From Arion vulgaris (Eukaryota > Mollusca > Gastropoda > Stylommatophora > Arionidae): a DNA stretch of 64,000 nucleotides. The notes beneath the pieces were generated by a model. That model worked only from the letters and a program-made list of their open reading frames with translations, made no database searches and was not told the DNA's origin. The stretch lies in assembly GCA_020796225.1 (NCBI GenBank), contig CM036761.1, positions 35,166,928 through 35,230,927 of the forward strand, given 5' to 3'. Shown in pieces: positions 33,990-44,581 of this stretch. A program made the position numbers and the translations under genes. The stretch's first letter is position 1. Every line of letters starts with the position of its first letter.

Positions 33990-34397
33990 ACCATCACATT
34001 TCTGGTATGTTATTAAAACATCACATTTCTGGTATGTTATTAAAACATCACATTTCTGGTATGTTATTAAAACATCACATTTCTGGTATGTTATTAAAAC
34101 ATCACATTTCTGGTATGTTATTAAAACATCACATTTCTGGTATGTTATTAAAACATCACATTTCTGGTATGTTATTAAACCATCACATTTCTGGTATGTT
34201 ATTAAACCATCACATTTCTGGTATGTTATTAAACCATCACATTTCTGGTATGTTATTAAAACATCACATTTCTGGTATGTTATTAAAACATCACATTTCT
34301 GGTATGTTATTAAAACATCACATTTCTGGTATGTTATTAAAACATCACATTTCTGGTATGTTATTAAAACATCACATTTCTGGTATGTTATTAAAAT
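33990..34397. repeat. 27-bp minisatellite, 15 copies
   Basis: Unit ACATCACATTTCTGGTATGT followed by TATTAAA. Only one position (AACATC/ACCATC) varies, with three consecutive C variants in the middle, so the array is young. The open frame of nine-residue repeats follows from the period. Confidence 0.97.
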
Positions 34398-34482
34398 TCA
34401 CGTCCTCTACAACGACTTCATTCTTATGTTTCCCAAATTCTTTCCAATAAATGTCAATAAATACCAAATAAATTGTAGTATT

Positions 34483-34645
34483 CTTCTTCTTCTTTGCGTT
34501 CGTTCTTTACGACCAATTTTAATCACTCTTTGTTATATGTTTGATCTTTGTCAAGAACGTGTATACGTTGCATATTGGTTTGGTAGGCCCATAAACGTGT
34601 TTAGACTTCTACATGTTTAGGACATGTGCATCCGATTTCAACCAA
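34483..34645 (-). mobile_element. SINE-R, 5'-truncated copy with TSD
   Basis: 163 bp, minus strand: the 3' part and (CTT)n tail are present and the tRNA-like head is missing. AAATTGTAGTATT at 34470-34482 and 34646-34658 is a 13-bp duplication. 5' truncation of a SINE with intact duplications is the signature of interrupted target-primed reverse transcription. Confidence 0.88.
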
Positions 34646-34658
34646 AAATTGTAGTATT

Positions 34659-35339
34659 TCTTTCTTTACTTAGCACAGACATTCAGCATATAAGACATTA
34701 GATAAAATGCTAAGTATACACATATACCAGAAATGTTAATGATAGTAACATAATATATGTGTTATTATCATATTGTTGGGCAGAAAAATGACATACAATT
34801 AAAGTAACAGACTTTACCTGTTTCCTCACACCACGGAAATAGTTCATCTGTGACAAACTGCACTTTCGTGAAGTACATCAAGGGAATGTTACTCTGATGT
34901 TGAGCCTGTTTACAAGTCTGTCATTGTTGGTCTTAATGTATCGCGTCCCAGATCAATCTCAGGGACAGATTGAATAGAATAAATAGATTGCCGGAAATAG
35001 TTGTATTTTTATGTATGGCGATTAATCATAGCAAAGCTAGAAGTTGCGTTCATGTGTAACACACGTCAATACTATACTATGCAAGAAATGCATGTTCTTA
35101 TGGATACATTTGTGAAGCAGGATAACAAGTAACTATGAATAAATTAACATTTAATAGAGTAACTACAGTATAGTTTAGTTCAAAGGTCATGTGCTGACTT
35201 CAGTTCCCAATATATAGTTAGGTCCCTCTGCAAAGAAATATCATGCACCTGCAAAAATATTACACAAAGCGCAAAATCCGTAGCTCCTACAACAATTCTA
35301 AAAATATGTGAGGGAAAAATGTGATCGTGGAGCGAACGA
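34659..35339. other. no recognisable feature
   Basis: AT-rich sequence. No exon or repeat was recognised. Confidence 0.45.
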
Positions 35340-35480
35340 CGCTGCCACCCATTAGTTTAGTTGAGTGGACTACACCCATTAGTTTAGTTGAGTGTAGTCG
35401 ACAGATCATCATGCCCGATCATCAAACCAAGTAATCTATAAGTGCTATGATGTATTCCTCAGAATGTCTCTCAGATTTGG
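35340..35480 (-). mobile_element. LINE-C 3'-terminal fragment with tail duplication
   Basis: The reverse complement matches the LINE-C end (CTGAGGAATACATCATAGCA, CTTATAGATTAC, GATGATC). The ACCCATTAGTTTAGTTGAGT segment is present twice in tandem at 35347-35392. Confidence 0.65.
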
Positions 35481-35511
35481 CATCGCTTAGCCATACAGGA
35501 ACCATTGTCTG

Positions 35512-35620
35512 TTTCATGGTCACCACGTGGAGGTGGGGTAGGATCTTGATTAGAGCCAGCTCATTAATCCTGGTGCGGCGCTATCCCTTTACGCCTTTGA
35601 CCCCAAGTCATCAGTTCTGA
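35512..35620. repeat. dispersed repeat shared with 2.0 kb
   Basis: GGTCACCACGTGGAGGTGGG, CTTGATTAGAGCC, TTAATCCTGGTGCGGCGC and TTTGACCCC appear in the same order as at 2000-2110. Confidence 0.6.
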
Positions 35621-35869
35621 GTTGGTTTACTATTCTTTTCTGTCCTTCAGCATCGCCCTCTTCTCTGGCGATACCTCGTTTGTTTTGATATTATTGCAAT
35701 CTTGTTAGGGTTGCAAATGTATCTTCCTTCTTTGCATCATGCACATGAAACATGCGCAATGTAGTACGTTGACAAGACTACAACAGGATCAGCAGACTGG
35801 CACTGACCAAAATCCTACTCCACCTTTATGTGACGACTATATGAATATATTACTACATTGCAATCTGGC

Positions 35870-36237
35870 AAATCATGTCTACGCAATCATGTCTACGCAG
35901 AATGATAGGAGTGACAAGAAGAGACTAGCTGAGAAATGAAGAAATCAGGAAAAAAGTGGGTACAACATCAGTACTGAACTGCATCAAGAAACACCGAGTT
36001 AAATGGTTCAGCCACATAAGCAGATTACCAACGGACAGTGCACCTCAAAGAGCGACGTTGCTCCGATACAACGGATACAAAGCAACAGGCCTGCCACGCA
36101 AAAGGTGGACTTCAGAGTTAACGAAGGCGACAATTGACACTATTTATGAAGCGCACACAAGACTCGTTCTAGAAATCTCTTCTTATCCTGACGCTGTGAG
36201 GCAAAATAGGATAGAAGAGAAGAAAAGAATCTGGTAA
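35870..36237 (+). mobile_element. LINE-D 3' copy with open C-terminal frame
   Basis: Encodes MGTTSVLNCIKKHRVKWFSH, ISRLPTDSAPQRATLLRYNG, LPRKRWTSELTKATIDTIYE and SYPDAVRQNRIEEKKRIW in one 93-codon frame, the best preserved LINE-D end here. An upstream stretch (LRRMIGVTRRD-like) is out of frame. This is a C-terminal polyprotein fragment of a non-LTR element. Confidence 0.78.
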
Positions 36238-37012
36238 AGTGGGTAGGTATCGAAGTGAGCTACTATACGATTAGGAAGTGGTGTATACGTTTTCGAGAAT
36301 TGATTTCTTCATCAAGGGAAACGCTGTCAGTGAACATGGACCCAAGAAGAAGATATAAACTCGTTTAATCTAATCAAGTATTTTTTAATAGCAATGTCAT
36401 AAATATTTAACAATAAGAACGAATTTGTTTCAGATAATCCAGTTTCATATTCAATAACAAGCACCTTTAAGTGGCTGTTGAGAAAGGTAAACAAATGAAC
36501 AATTATTGACGAATTATTGTCTTTTATTACATCACAGCTGTCAACTACTGTCTAATTTATTAACTATAAAACAAAATTATTAATGAAATGGCAAATACGC
36601 TTGAAGAAATATCCTGTTATATTGAATACATTTCATTTATTAGAGAAATTTATTGCTATCTTTTTCTGACAGCTTATTATGGTCATCTAAGAAGTAATTG
36701 CCTCATGATATATAATTATCACTAGAGGCTTTAAAACAGATGATTGTGATTGGGGACATGTAGAATTAAATACACGGTAAAAAGTATTAAGGCTTTAGTC
36801 ATTTCCAGTGTTGTCAAGCACAAGCAAAAACATATTAACTACATGTACGTATTGTTTCATTTAATAATACAGTAGAAAATCATATGTGTACTTTGAATAT
36901 AAGTGTTAAAAATGTTTGGACTTGTACAATGGACAGAGAAAAGAACAAATAGATATATTCAGAAGGAACTCTAAATCCGATAAAACATGCTTATTCTATT
37001 AACAAAAATGAT
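36238..37012. other. no recognisable feature
   Basis: AT-rich sequence; no exon or repeat unit was recognised. Confidence 0.45.
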
Positions 37013-37266
37013 CTTCTTCTTCTTTGCGTTCGTTCTTTACGACCAATTTTAATCACTCTTTGTGATATGTTTGATCTTTGCCAAGAACGTGTATACGTTG
37101 CACATTGGTTTGGTAGGCCCCTAAACGCATAGACCTGTACACGTTTAGGACATGTGCATCCGATTTCAACCTAACCTCCTTGGTCGCCTCTTACGACATA
37201 CGTGGCAGGTAACAGTGGTTCTATTCTTTACACCCCAAATTTGGGCCCCGGTAACCACTCGAGCGG
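37013..37266 (-). mobile_element. SINE-R, full-length copy
   Basis: (CTT)n tail at the left, then TTTGCGTTCGTTCTTTACG; head CGCTCGAGTGGTTACCGGGG at the right. No exact flanking duplication was found, unlike the other copies. Confidence 0.82.
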
Positions 37267-37380
37267 TAATTTGTAATAACAAACAAGTTAGCAGTATGAC
37301 TGGATCATGCATAGAGGATAGACGTAATATACTTATATATAAAGACAAAAAATTGAATCCTATTTGAATAAGGACGGTGT

Positions 37381-37587
37381 GTGGTTTTTTTCCGATCCAG
37401 AAGCACTTGAGCTTTTCAGCTCTTCGGCTCGGTGCCATGGACATCGTAACCCTTCGGTTCGGTGCCAAGAACACAGTAAATCTGGGGAATCTGTGGTTTT
37501 TCTGCCATCCCGCGGAATTGAACCCGCACACACAGAGGATAGTCACCCGTAGTCCAACGCTTTACGAACACGCTGGGCAGACGGGCG
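37381..37587 (-). mobile_element. SINE-A copy with 11-bp TSD
   Basis: Minus strand. The T run near 37386 is the poly-A tail; head with the reverse of GGTTCAATTCC at ~37512-37523. AAGGACGGTGT at 37370-37380 and 37588-37598 is the target-site duplication. Confidence 0.87.
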
Positions 37588-37959
37588 AAGGACGGTGTTA
37601 AAACAAAGTGATTCCCTGTCCGTAGTCCTTCTTTAACATAGACCTGGACAAAATAATAAGGAATGTATAAGACGATGATGCTATAAATGAAACTACAAGA
37701 ATACTTGGTTATGCAAATGCATAGATGTGTTGGAAGATAATGGACAAGAAACAATTAAAATATTCAGAAGATTTATAAAATCAACGGGAAAATGTGCAAA
37801 CTAAATATCACTCTAGACAACAACGATTATATGAGAATAAAAAGATAATTCTGGCCTATAAGAGAGAGAAATTCCGGAGGACTGTTAAGGTGGCAAAGTT
37901 ACGCTAAGGACAAGCTATCTGATGATCATGATGATGATGAAAAAAATAACATATAGAAA

Positions 37960-38265
37960 TATATAGAAATGCCCTGACTCAAGCGGGCAGAAGTATGGAC
38001 AGAGCCGATATCATCAATGCGGTACGCTCTCAATTATGTGACATGGACAAGTCTCAGACACTGAAACGAGTTCGAGAATTAAGCGTTAAGTTTGGACATG
38101 CCAGACAATGTCGTCTTCGTGTTAGAGAGAGAAGATATAGTAATCAACTTCTCATGGGTACTGTGAGCAAATGGACTTTGGGATGGTTGCTGCTGCGGAG
38201 GACAGAGCACGAATGGGAATGTGCAATGTACAATGACGTCGATCGCATAACATAACATAACAGAT
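37960..38265 (+). mobile_element. LINE-C-like C-terminal fragment
   Basis: Encodes ALTQAGRSMDRADIINAVRS, then ELSVKFGHARQCRLRVRERR and LRRTEHEWECAMYNDVDRIT. It aligns with the segment after RNase H in the 33-kb copy (MDQADIINSLRERG, KCGVARQEHHADRQYR) but is a distinct subfamily. Confidence 0.65.
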
Positions 38266-38439
38266 AGGAAGCCGGAAACATACAGATAGATAATACGAAA
38301 ATTAACACACAAAAAACCTAAGACACATACATACATGTGCACGAACTTCAAGATCTCCAACTTAATAATAAAAAAAAGGCTCCAAAACAATCAGGACATA
38401 ATATATACTTTACCTAGAACACATAATCTAAGATTGCAT

Positions 38440-39340
38440 ATACCAAAATATGAAACGGACGGGACCATAAGACAGATCAAGGAAACGATGGAGAGATGCA
38501 ATTGAAATTTACCTAGAAATACTAGGAGTCAACAATTGGTAAGAGAATGAAAGAAACAGAGATGAACGCAGATGAGTGATCAGATCAAGGAAACGATGGA
38601 GAGATGCAATTGAAATTTACCTAGAAATACTAGGAGTCAACAATTGGGAAGAGAATGAAAGAAACAGAGATGAACGCAGATGAGTGATCAGATCAAGGAA
38701 ACGATGGAGAGATGCAATTGAAATTTACCTAGAAATACTAGGAGTCAACAATTTGGAAGAGAATGAAAGAAACAGAGATGAACGCAGATGAGTGATCAGA
38801 TCAAGGAAACGATGGAGAGATGCAATTGAAATTTACCTAGAAATACTAGGAGTCAACAATTGGGAAGAGAATGAAAGAAACAGAGATGAACGCAGATGAG
38901 TGATCAGATCAAGGAAACGATGGAGAGATGCAATTGAAATTTACCTAGAAATACTAGGAGTCAACAATTGGGAAGAGAATGAAAGAAACAGAGATGAACG
39001 CAGATGAGTGATCAGATCAAGGAAACGATGGAGAGATGCAATTGAAATTTACCTAGAAATACTAGGAGTCAACAATTGGGAAGAGAATGAAAGAAACAGA
39101 GATGAACGCAGATGAGTGATCAGATCAAGGAAACGATGGAGAGATGCAATTGAAATTTACCTAGAAATACTAGGAGTCAACAATTGGGAAGAGAATGAAA
39201 GAAACAGAGATGAACGCAGATGAGTGATCAGATCAAGGAAACAATGGAGAGATGCAATTGAAATTTACCTAGAAATACTAGGAGTCAACAATTGGGAAGA
39301 GAATGAAAGAAACAGAGATGAACGCAGATGAGTGATCAGA
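38440..39340 (+). repeat. 108-bp array with LINE-like coding sequence, ~8 copies
   Basis: The unit encodes RSRKRWRDAIEIYLEILGVN then NWEENERNRDERR and a stop. This follows the pattern of LINE C-termini (R-x-R-x-x-R-W-x-D, G-x-x-x-W, N-R-D-x-W/R). Copies are almost identical up to ~39340. From there the array decays into deletion-rich units until about 39770. Confidence 0.85.
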
Positions 39341-39770
39341 TAAGAAGAGATAGAGATGCAATGAAATTTACCTAGAAATATAGAGTCAACAATTGAAGAG
39401 AATGAAAACAGAGATAACAGATGAGTGATCAGATCAAGAAGGATGAGAATCAACAATGAAATTACTGAGCAATATTAGAGCAACAATTAAAGATGAACAG
39501 TAACAGATGAGTGATAGATCAAACGATGGAAGATGCAAAATTATGAATAGATGCAACGAGATGAGAAGCAGATGAAAGAACAGATGAAGCAGATGATGTA
39601 ACAAAAATGAGAAGATTAAATACTAGAAATACTAGAGTCAACAATTGAAGAGAATGTAAAAGAAAGATGAATGAACAGATGAGTGATGATCAAGAAACAA
39701 TGTGAGAGATGAATAAACTAGAAAGTACTAGAGTCAACAATTAGATAGAATGTAAAAACAGAGATGAACA
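39341..39770. repeat. deletion-rich transition zone
   Basis: Recognisable 108-bp unit pieces (TTTACCTAGAAATA, GTCAACAATTG, CAGATGAGTGATCAGATCAA) with many one- to several-base losses, turning into GATAGATG-type repeats. This is either real decay or poor consensus. Confidence 0.7.
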
Positions 39771-42700
39771 GATGAATGTAGATAGAGAACATGAGATAGA
39801 TGTATAAATATGAGAATAAGAGTAACAATGAAGATGAGTAAAAGATGATGATAATGTAACAATGTAGATAGATGGAAACGATGAGATAGATGAACAATGT
39901 AGATAGATGAACAAAGTGAGATAGATGTAACAAACAGATGAGTGATAGATGAACAATGTAGATAGATGAAAAACAGATGAGTGATAGATGAACAATGAGA
40001 TAGATGCAACATGTAGATAGATGTAACAAGATGAGTGATAGATGTAACAATGTAGATAGAAAAAAGGATGAACAAACAGATGAGTGATAGATGTAACAAT
40101 GTAGATAGATGTAACAAACTAGATGAGTGATAGATGTCAACAATGAGAAGATGTAACAAGTAGTGATAGATGAACAATGTAGATAGATGTAACAAACAGA
40201 TGAGTGATAGATGTAACAATGTAGATAGATGTAACAATGTAGATAGATGTAACAAACAGATGAGTGATAGATGAACAATGATAGATAGATGTAACAATAG
40301 TGATAGATGAACAATGTAGATAGATGAACAAACGATAGATAGATGTAACAATGTAGATAGATGCAACAATGTAGATAGATGTAACAAACAGATGAGTGAT
40401 AGATGTAACAATGTAGATAGATGTAACAATGTAGATAGATGTAACAACAGATGAGTGATAGATGTAACAATGTAGATAGATGTAACAATGTAGATAGATG
40501 TAACAATGTAGATAGATGTAACAATGTAGATAGATGTAACAAGTAGGATAGATGTAACAATGTAGATAGATGTAACAAACAGATGAGTGATAGATGCAAC
40601 AATGTAGATAGATGTAACAAACAGATGAGTGATATATGTAACAATGTAGATAGATGTAACAAACAGATGAGTGATAGATGCAACAATGTAGATAGATGCA
40701 ACAATGTAGATAGATGTAACAATGTAGATAGATGTAACAATGTAGATAGATGTAACAATGTAGATAGATGTAACAATGTAGATAGATGTAACAATGTAGA
40801 TAGATGTAACAATGTAGATAGATGTAACAATGTAGATAGATGTAACAAACAGATGAGTGATAGATGCAACAATGTAGATAGATGTAACAAGTAGATAGGA
40901 TTATGAAATGTAGATAGATGTAACAAACGAGATGATGATAGATGGAGTGACAATGTAGATAGATGTAACAAACAGATGAGTGATGAGATGTTAACAATGT
41001 AGATAGATGTAACAATGTAGATAGATGTAACAAAAGATGAGTGATAGATGTAACAATGTGGAGATAGATGTAACAATGTAGAATGAGATGTAACAAACAG
41101 ATGAGTGATAGATGTAACAATGTAGATAGATGTAACAAACAGATGGAAAGTGATAGATGTATAACAATGTGTAGATAGATGTAACAATGTAGATAGATGT
41201 AACAATGTAGATAGATGTAACAAACAGATGAGTGATAGATGTAACAATGTAGATAGATGTAACAAACAGATGAGTGATAATGTAACAATGTAGATAGATG
41301 TAACAAACAGATGGTGATAATGTAACAATGTAGATAGATGTAACAAACAGATGAGTGATAGATGTAACAATGTAGATAGATGTAACAATGTAGATAGATG
41401 TAACAATGTAGATAGATGTAACAAACAGATGAGTGATAGATGTAACAATGTAGATAGATGTAACAAACAGATGAGTGATAGATGTAACAATGTAGATAGA
41501 TGTAACAATGTAGATAGATGAACAATGTAGATAGATGTAACAAACAGATGAGTGATAGATGTAACAATGTAGATAGATGTAACAAACAGATGAGTGATAG
41601 ATGTAACAATGTAGATAGATGTAACAATGTAGATAGATGTAACAATGTAGATAGATGTAACAAACAGATGAGTGATAGATGTAACAATGTAGATAGATGT
41701 AACAAACAGATGAGTGATAGATGCAACAATGTAGATAGATGTAACAAACAGATTAGTGATAGATGCAACAATGTAGATAGATGTAACAAACAGATGAGTG
41801 ATAGATGCAACAATGTAGATAGATGTAACAAACAGATGAGTGATAGATGTAACAATGTAGATAGATGTAACAAACAGATGAGTGATAGATGGAACAATGT
41901 AGATAGATGTAACAAACAGATGAGTGATAGATGCAACAATGTAGATAGATGTAACAAACAGATGAGTGATAGATGTAACAATGTGAGATATATGTAACAA
42001 TGTAGATAGATGTAACAAACAGATGAGTGATAGATGTAACAATGTAGATAGATGTAACAAAGTAGTAGATAGATAGTAACAAAGTAGATAGATGTAACAA
42101 ACAGATGAGTGATAGATGTAACAATGTGAGATAGATGATTAACAAACAGATGAGTGATAGATGTAACAATGTAGATAGATGTAACAAACAGATAAAGTGA
42201 TAGATGTAACAATAGTGAGATAGATGTAACAATGTAGATAGATGTAACAATGTAGATAGATGTAACAAGTGTAGATATAATGTAATAATCAGTGAGATAG
42301 ATGTAACAAACAGATGAGTGATAGATGTAACAAAGTAGATAGATGTAACAATGTAGATAGATGCAACAAAGTAGATAGATATAACAAACAGATGAGTGAT
42401 AGATGTAACAATGTAGATAGATGTAACAAACAGATGAGTGATAGATGTAACAATGTAGATAGATGTAACAATGTAGATAGATGTAACAATGTAGATAGAT
42501 GTAACAAACAGATGAGTGATAGATGCAACAATGTAGATAGATGCAACAATGTAGATAGATGCAACAATGTAGATAGATGTAACAATGTAGATAGATGTAA
42601 CAATGTAGATAGATGTAACAATGTAGATAGATGTAACAAACAGATGAGTGATAGATGTAACAATGTAGATAGATGTAACAAACAGATGAGTGATAGATGT

Positions 42701-43268
42701 AACAATGTAGATAGATGTAACAATGTAGATAGATGTAACAAACAGATGAGTGATAGATGTAACAATGTAGATAGATGTAACAAACAGATGAGTGATAGAT
42801 GTAACAATGTAGATAGATGTAACAAACAGATGAGTGATATATGTAACAATGTAGATAGATGTAACAATGTAGATAGATGTAACAAACAGATGAGTGATAG
42901 ATGTAACAATGTAGATAGATGTAACAATGTAGATAGATGTAACAAACAGATGAGTGATAGATGTAACAAACAGATGAGTGATAGATGTAACAATGTAGAT
43001 AGATGTAACAATGTAGATAGATGTAACAAACAGATGAGTGATAGATGTAACAATGTAGATAGATGTAACAATGTAGATAGATGTAACAAACAGATGAGTG
43101 ATAGATGTAACAAACAGATGAGTGATAGATGTAACAATGTAGATAGATGTAACAAACAGATGAGTGATAGATGTAACAATGTAGATAGATGTAACAAACA
43201 GATGAGTGATAGATGTAACAATGTAGATAGATGTAACAATGTAGATAGATGTAACAATGTAGATAGAA
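39771..43268. repeat. compound 18/24-bp minisatellite, ~3.5 kb
   Basis: Two alternating unit types: 18 bp (AACAATGTAGATAGATGT) and 24 bp (AACAAACAGATGAGTGATAG then ATGT), often as 42-bp pairs and sometimes as runs of the 18-bp type (for example 40700-40830). Both lengths are divisible by three, so minus frames of hundreds of codons stay open; I do not call them genes. The left 600 bp are noisy. Confidence 0.95.
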
Positions 43269-43364
43269 GACTAGAAAGGCTTAAAAAAAAGAAATCACTG
43301 TTAGTATTCATCAAGCTTTATATTCTGATTGGCAATTTACTTATGTAATTATTGATCTATCGTC

Positions 43365-43625
43365 GTGTCCCGTGGTTTGCACACAAGATTGACATTGCTG
43401 TTGTTCTGTCGTTTTTCTATTAATTGTCTATCACGTCGGGTTATAATATTTCAACTCTCTTTCCACCGCTCTTCTCCTTGTTTCCTTTGGACGTCCAGAC
43501 CTTTTCTTCCCATTCTCTGTCCAGCTGAATACTGTCATAATCAATGCCCATAATGCCGTTGATTACACATGACCAATCCATATCCACCTTTGTCTTTTAA
43601 TAATGTTCTCCAATAATAAACAATT
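43365..43625 (-). mobile_element. LINE C-terminal fragment, family uncertain
   Basis: The reverse complement can be read as RWIWIGHV, then SWTENGKKRSGRPKETRRRA after a frame change. That matches the W-x-G-H and K-R-x-G-R-P-x-x-T-x-R-R pattern found near LINE ends. Frames are broken and no flanking duplication was found. Confidence 0.5.
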
Positions 43626-43856
43626 TGTTCGTTTTTAAAGTCTTAATTCGCTATCGATTTTGGTATAAAAGTTAACATTCTTCTTCTTCAACACTAATTT
43701 GTTAATGTCTCCAGCTTGTGTATGATGTTGTGGGTCATGTTCTAGAACTCATTTCCGTATAATAACATTCCCAGAGCACTACTTCTATATATTTTTGATT
43801 AATGTAATTGTAGATAAACATTTAATACTTCTCTGTTCTTCAACAAAACAGAAAAC

Positions 43857-43970
43857 ATGTTTAAATCTCTGGTTATAATGGTTTGCATTGCACTTGTTCT
43901 GGTCACGGTGTTTGGAGCTTCATCAAATAGAACAACAACGAGAAAACGAACAACAAAAACCCTACTTCAG
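43857..43970 (+). CDS. signal-peptide exon of a small secreted protein (candidate)
   Basis: 38 codons from ATG to a CAG|GTTAGT donor at 43971, ending in phase 0. Residues 1-20 (MFKSLVIMVCIALVLVTVFG) form a strong signal peptide, followed by a basic Thr/Arg/Lys segment (ASSNRTTTRKRTTKTLLQ) with one N-x-T site. A pyrimidine-rich stretch ending in AAAACAG lies 5 nt before the ATG, so this could be an internal exon after a 5' UTR exon or a trans-splice acceptor. The next plausible exon is at 61329. No homologous family was recognised; chance is possible because the exon is short. Confidence 0.5.
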
Positions 43971-44459
43971 GTTAGTAAAGCAATCCTGATATACTTCGAA
44001 ACTACTTTATCGTTTTCTTCTCCGTTTGTTCTATAACACTTTACTGTTGACAACACTTCCATCTGTATGTGATCTGAGCAAAAGTGTATATGTAGGGTTT
44101 GCTGCTAGTTTGTATGTTAGATGTGCTGTGATAATGGTGGCCTTCAACCCCATCACATCCGATTTCCGTAAGCGTGATATTCGGTTTCGCTTTTCTAGGA
44201 AGTGACTGTCATCGCTCTAACTACAGAACAACATCTGTGTGTATGGGTAACGATTTGCGTTCACAGCAGAGTTTCTACTTTTTAACCTTTCCTTGTGACT
44301 CGTATATTATCTGACTTAAAGAGCTTGAGCACTCTCTGCCATGCTTATGAAGGGTTGAGACCATTCCGTATAAGACATTTGTTTTTTAGTTGTGAGACAC
44401 AAAAATTATTGAGTCCTCTAATAAATTATGGGTTTTTAATTGCATCATTAAATGCTGGA
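43971..44459. other. proposed intron start, no repeat recognised
   Basis: Sequence between the candidate exon donor and the first LINE-B similarity. No exon or tandem unit was recognised. Confidence 0.4.
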
Positions 44460-44581
44460 ATTTCAAAGCAACATCAGCTTTTAAAAGTCTAAATCAAATA
44501 TGGAACTTTAAGTGACATAGTTTTCAAACTAAATTACGAATTTTCAATTCATATGTTGTATCAATCATAACATATCCAGCA

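Noticed and set aside
39718..42212. Minus-strand frames of 780 and 691 codons
   Set aside because: They are readings of the 18/24-bp satellite (LHLSTLLHLS- and YIYLHC-type repeats). There is no start context, domain or splice evidence.
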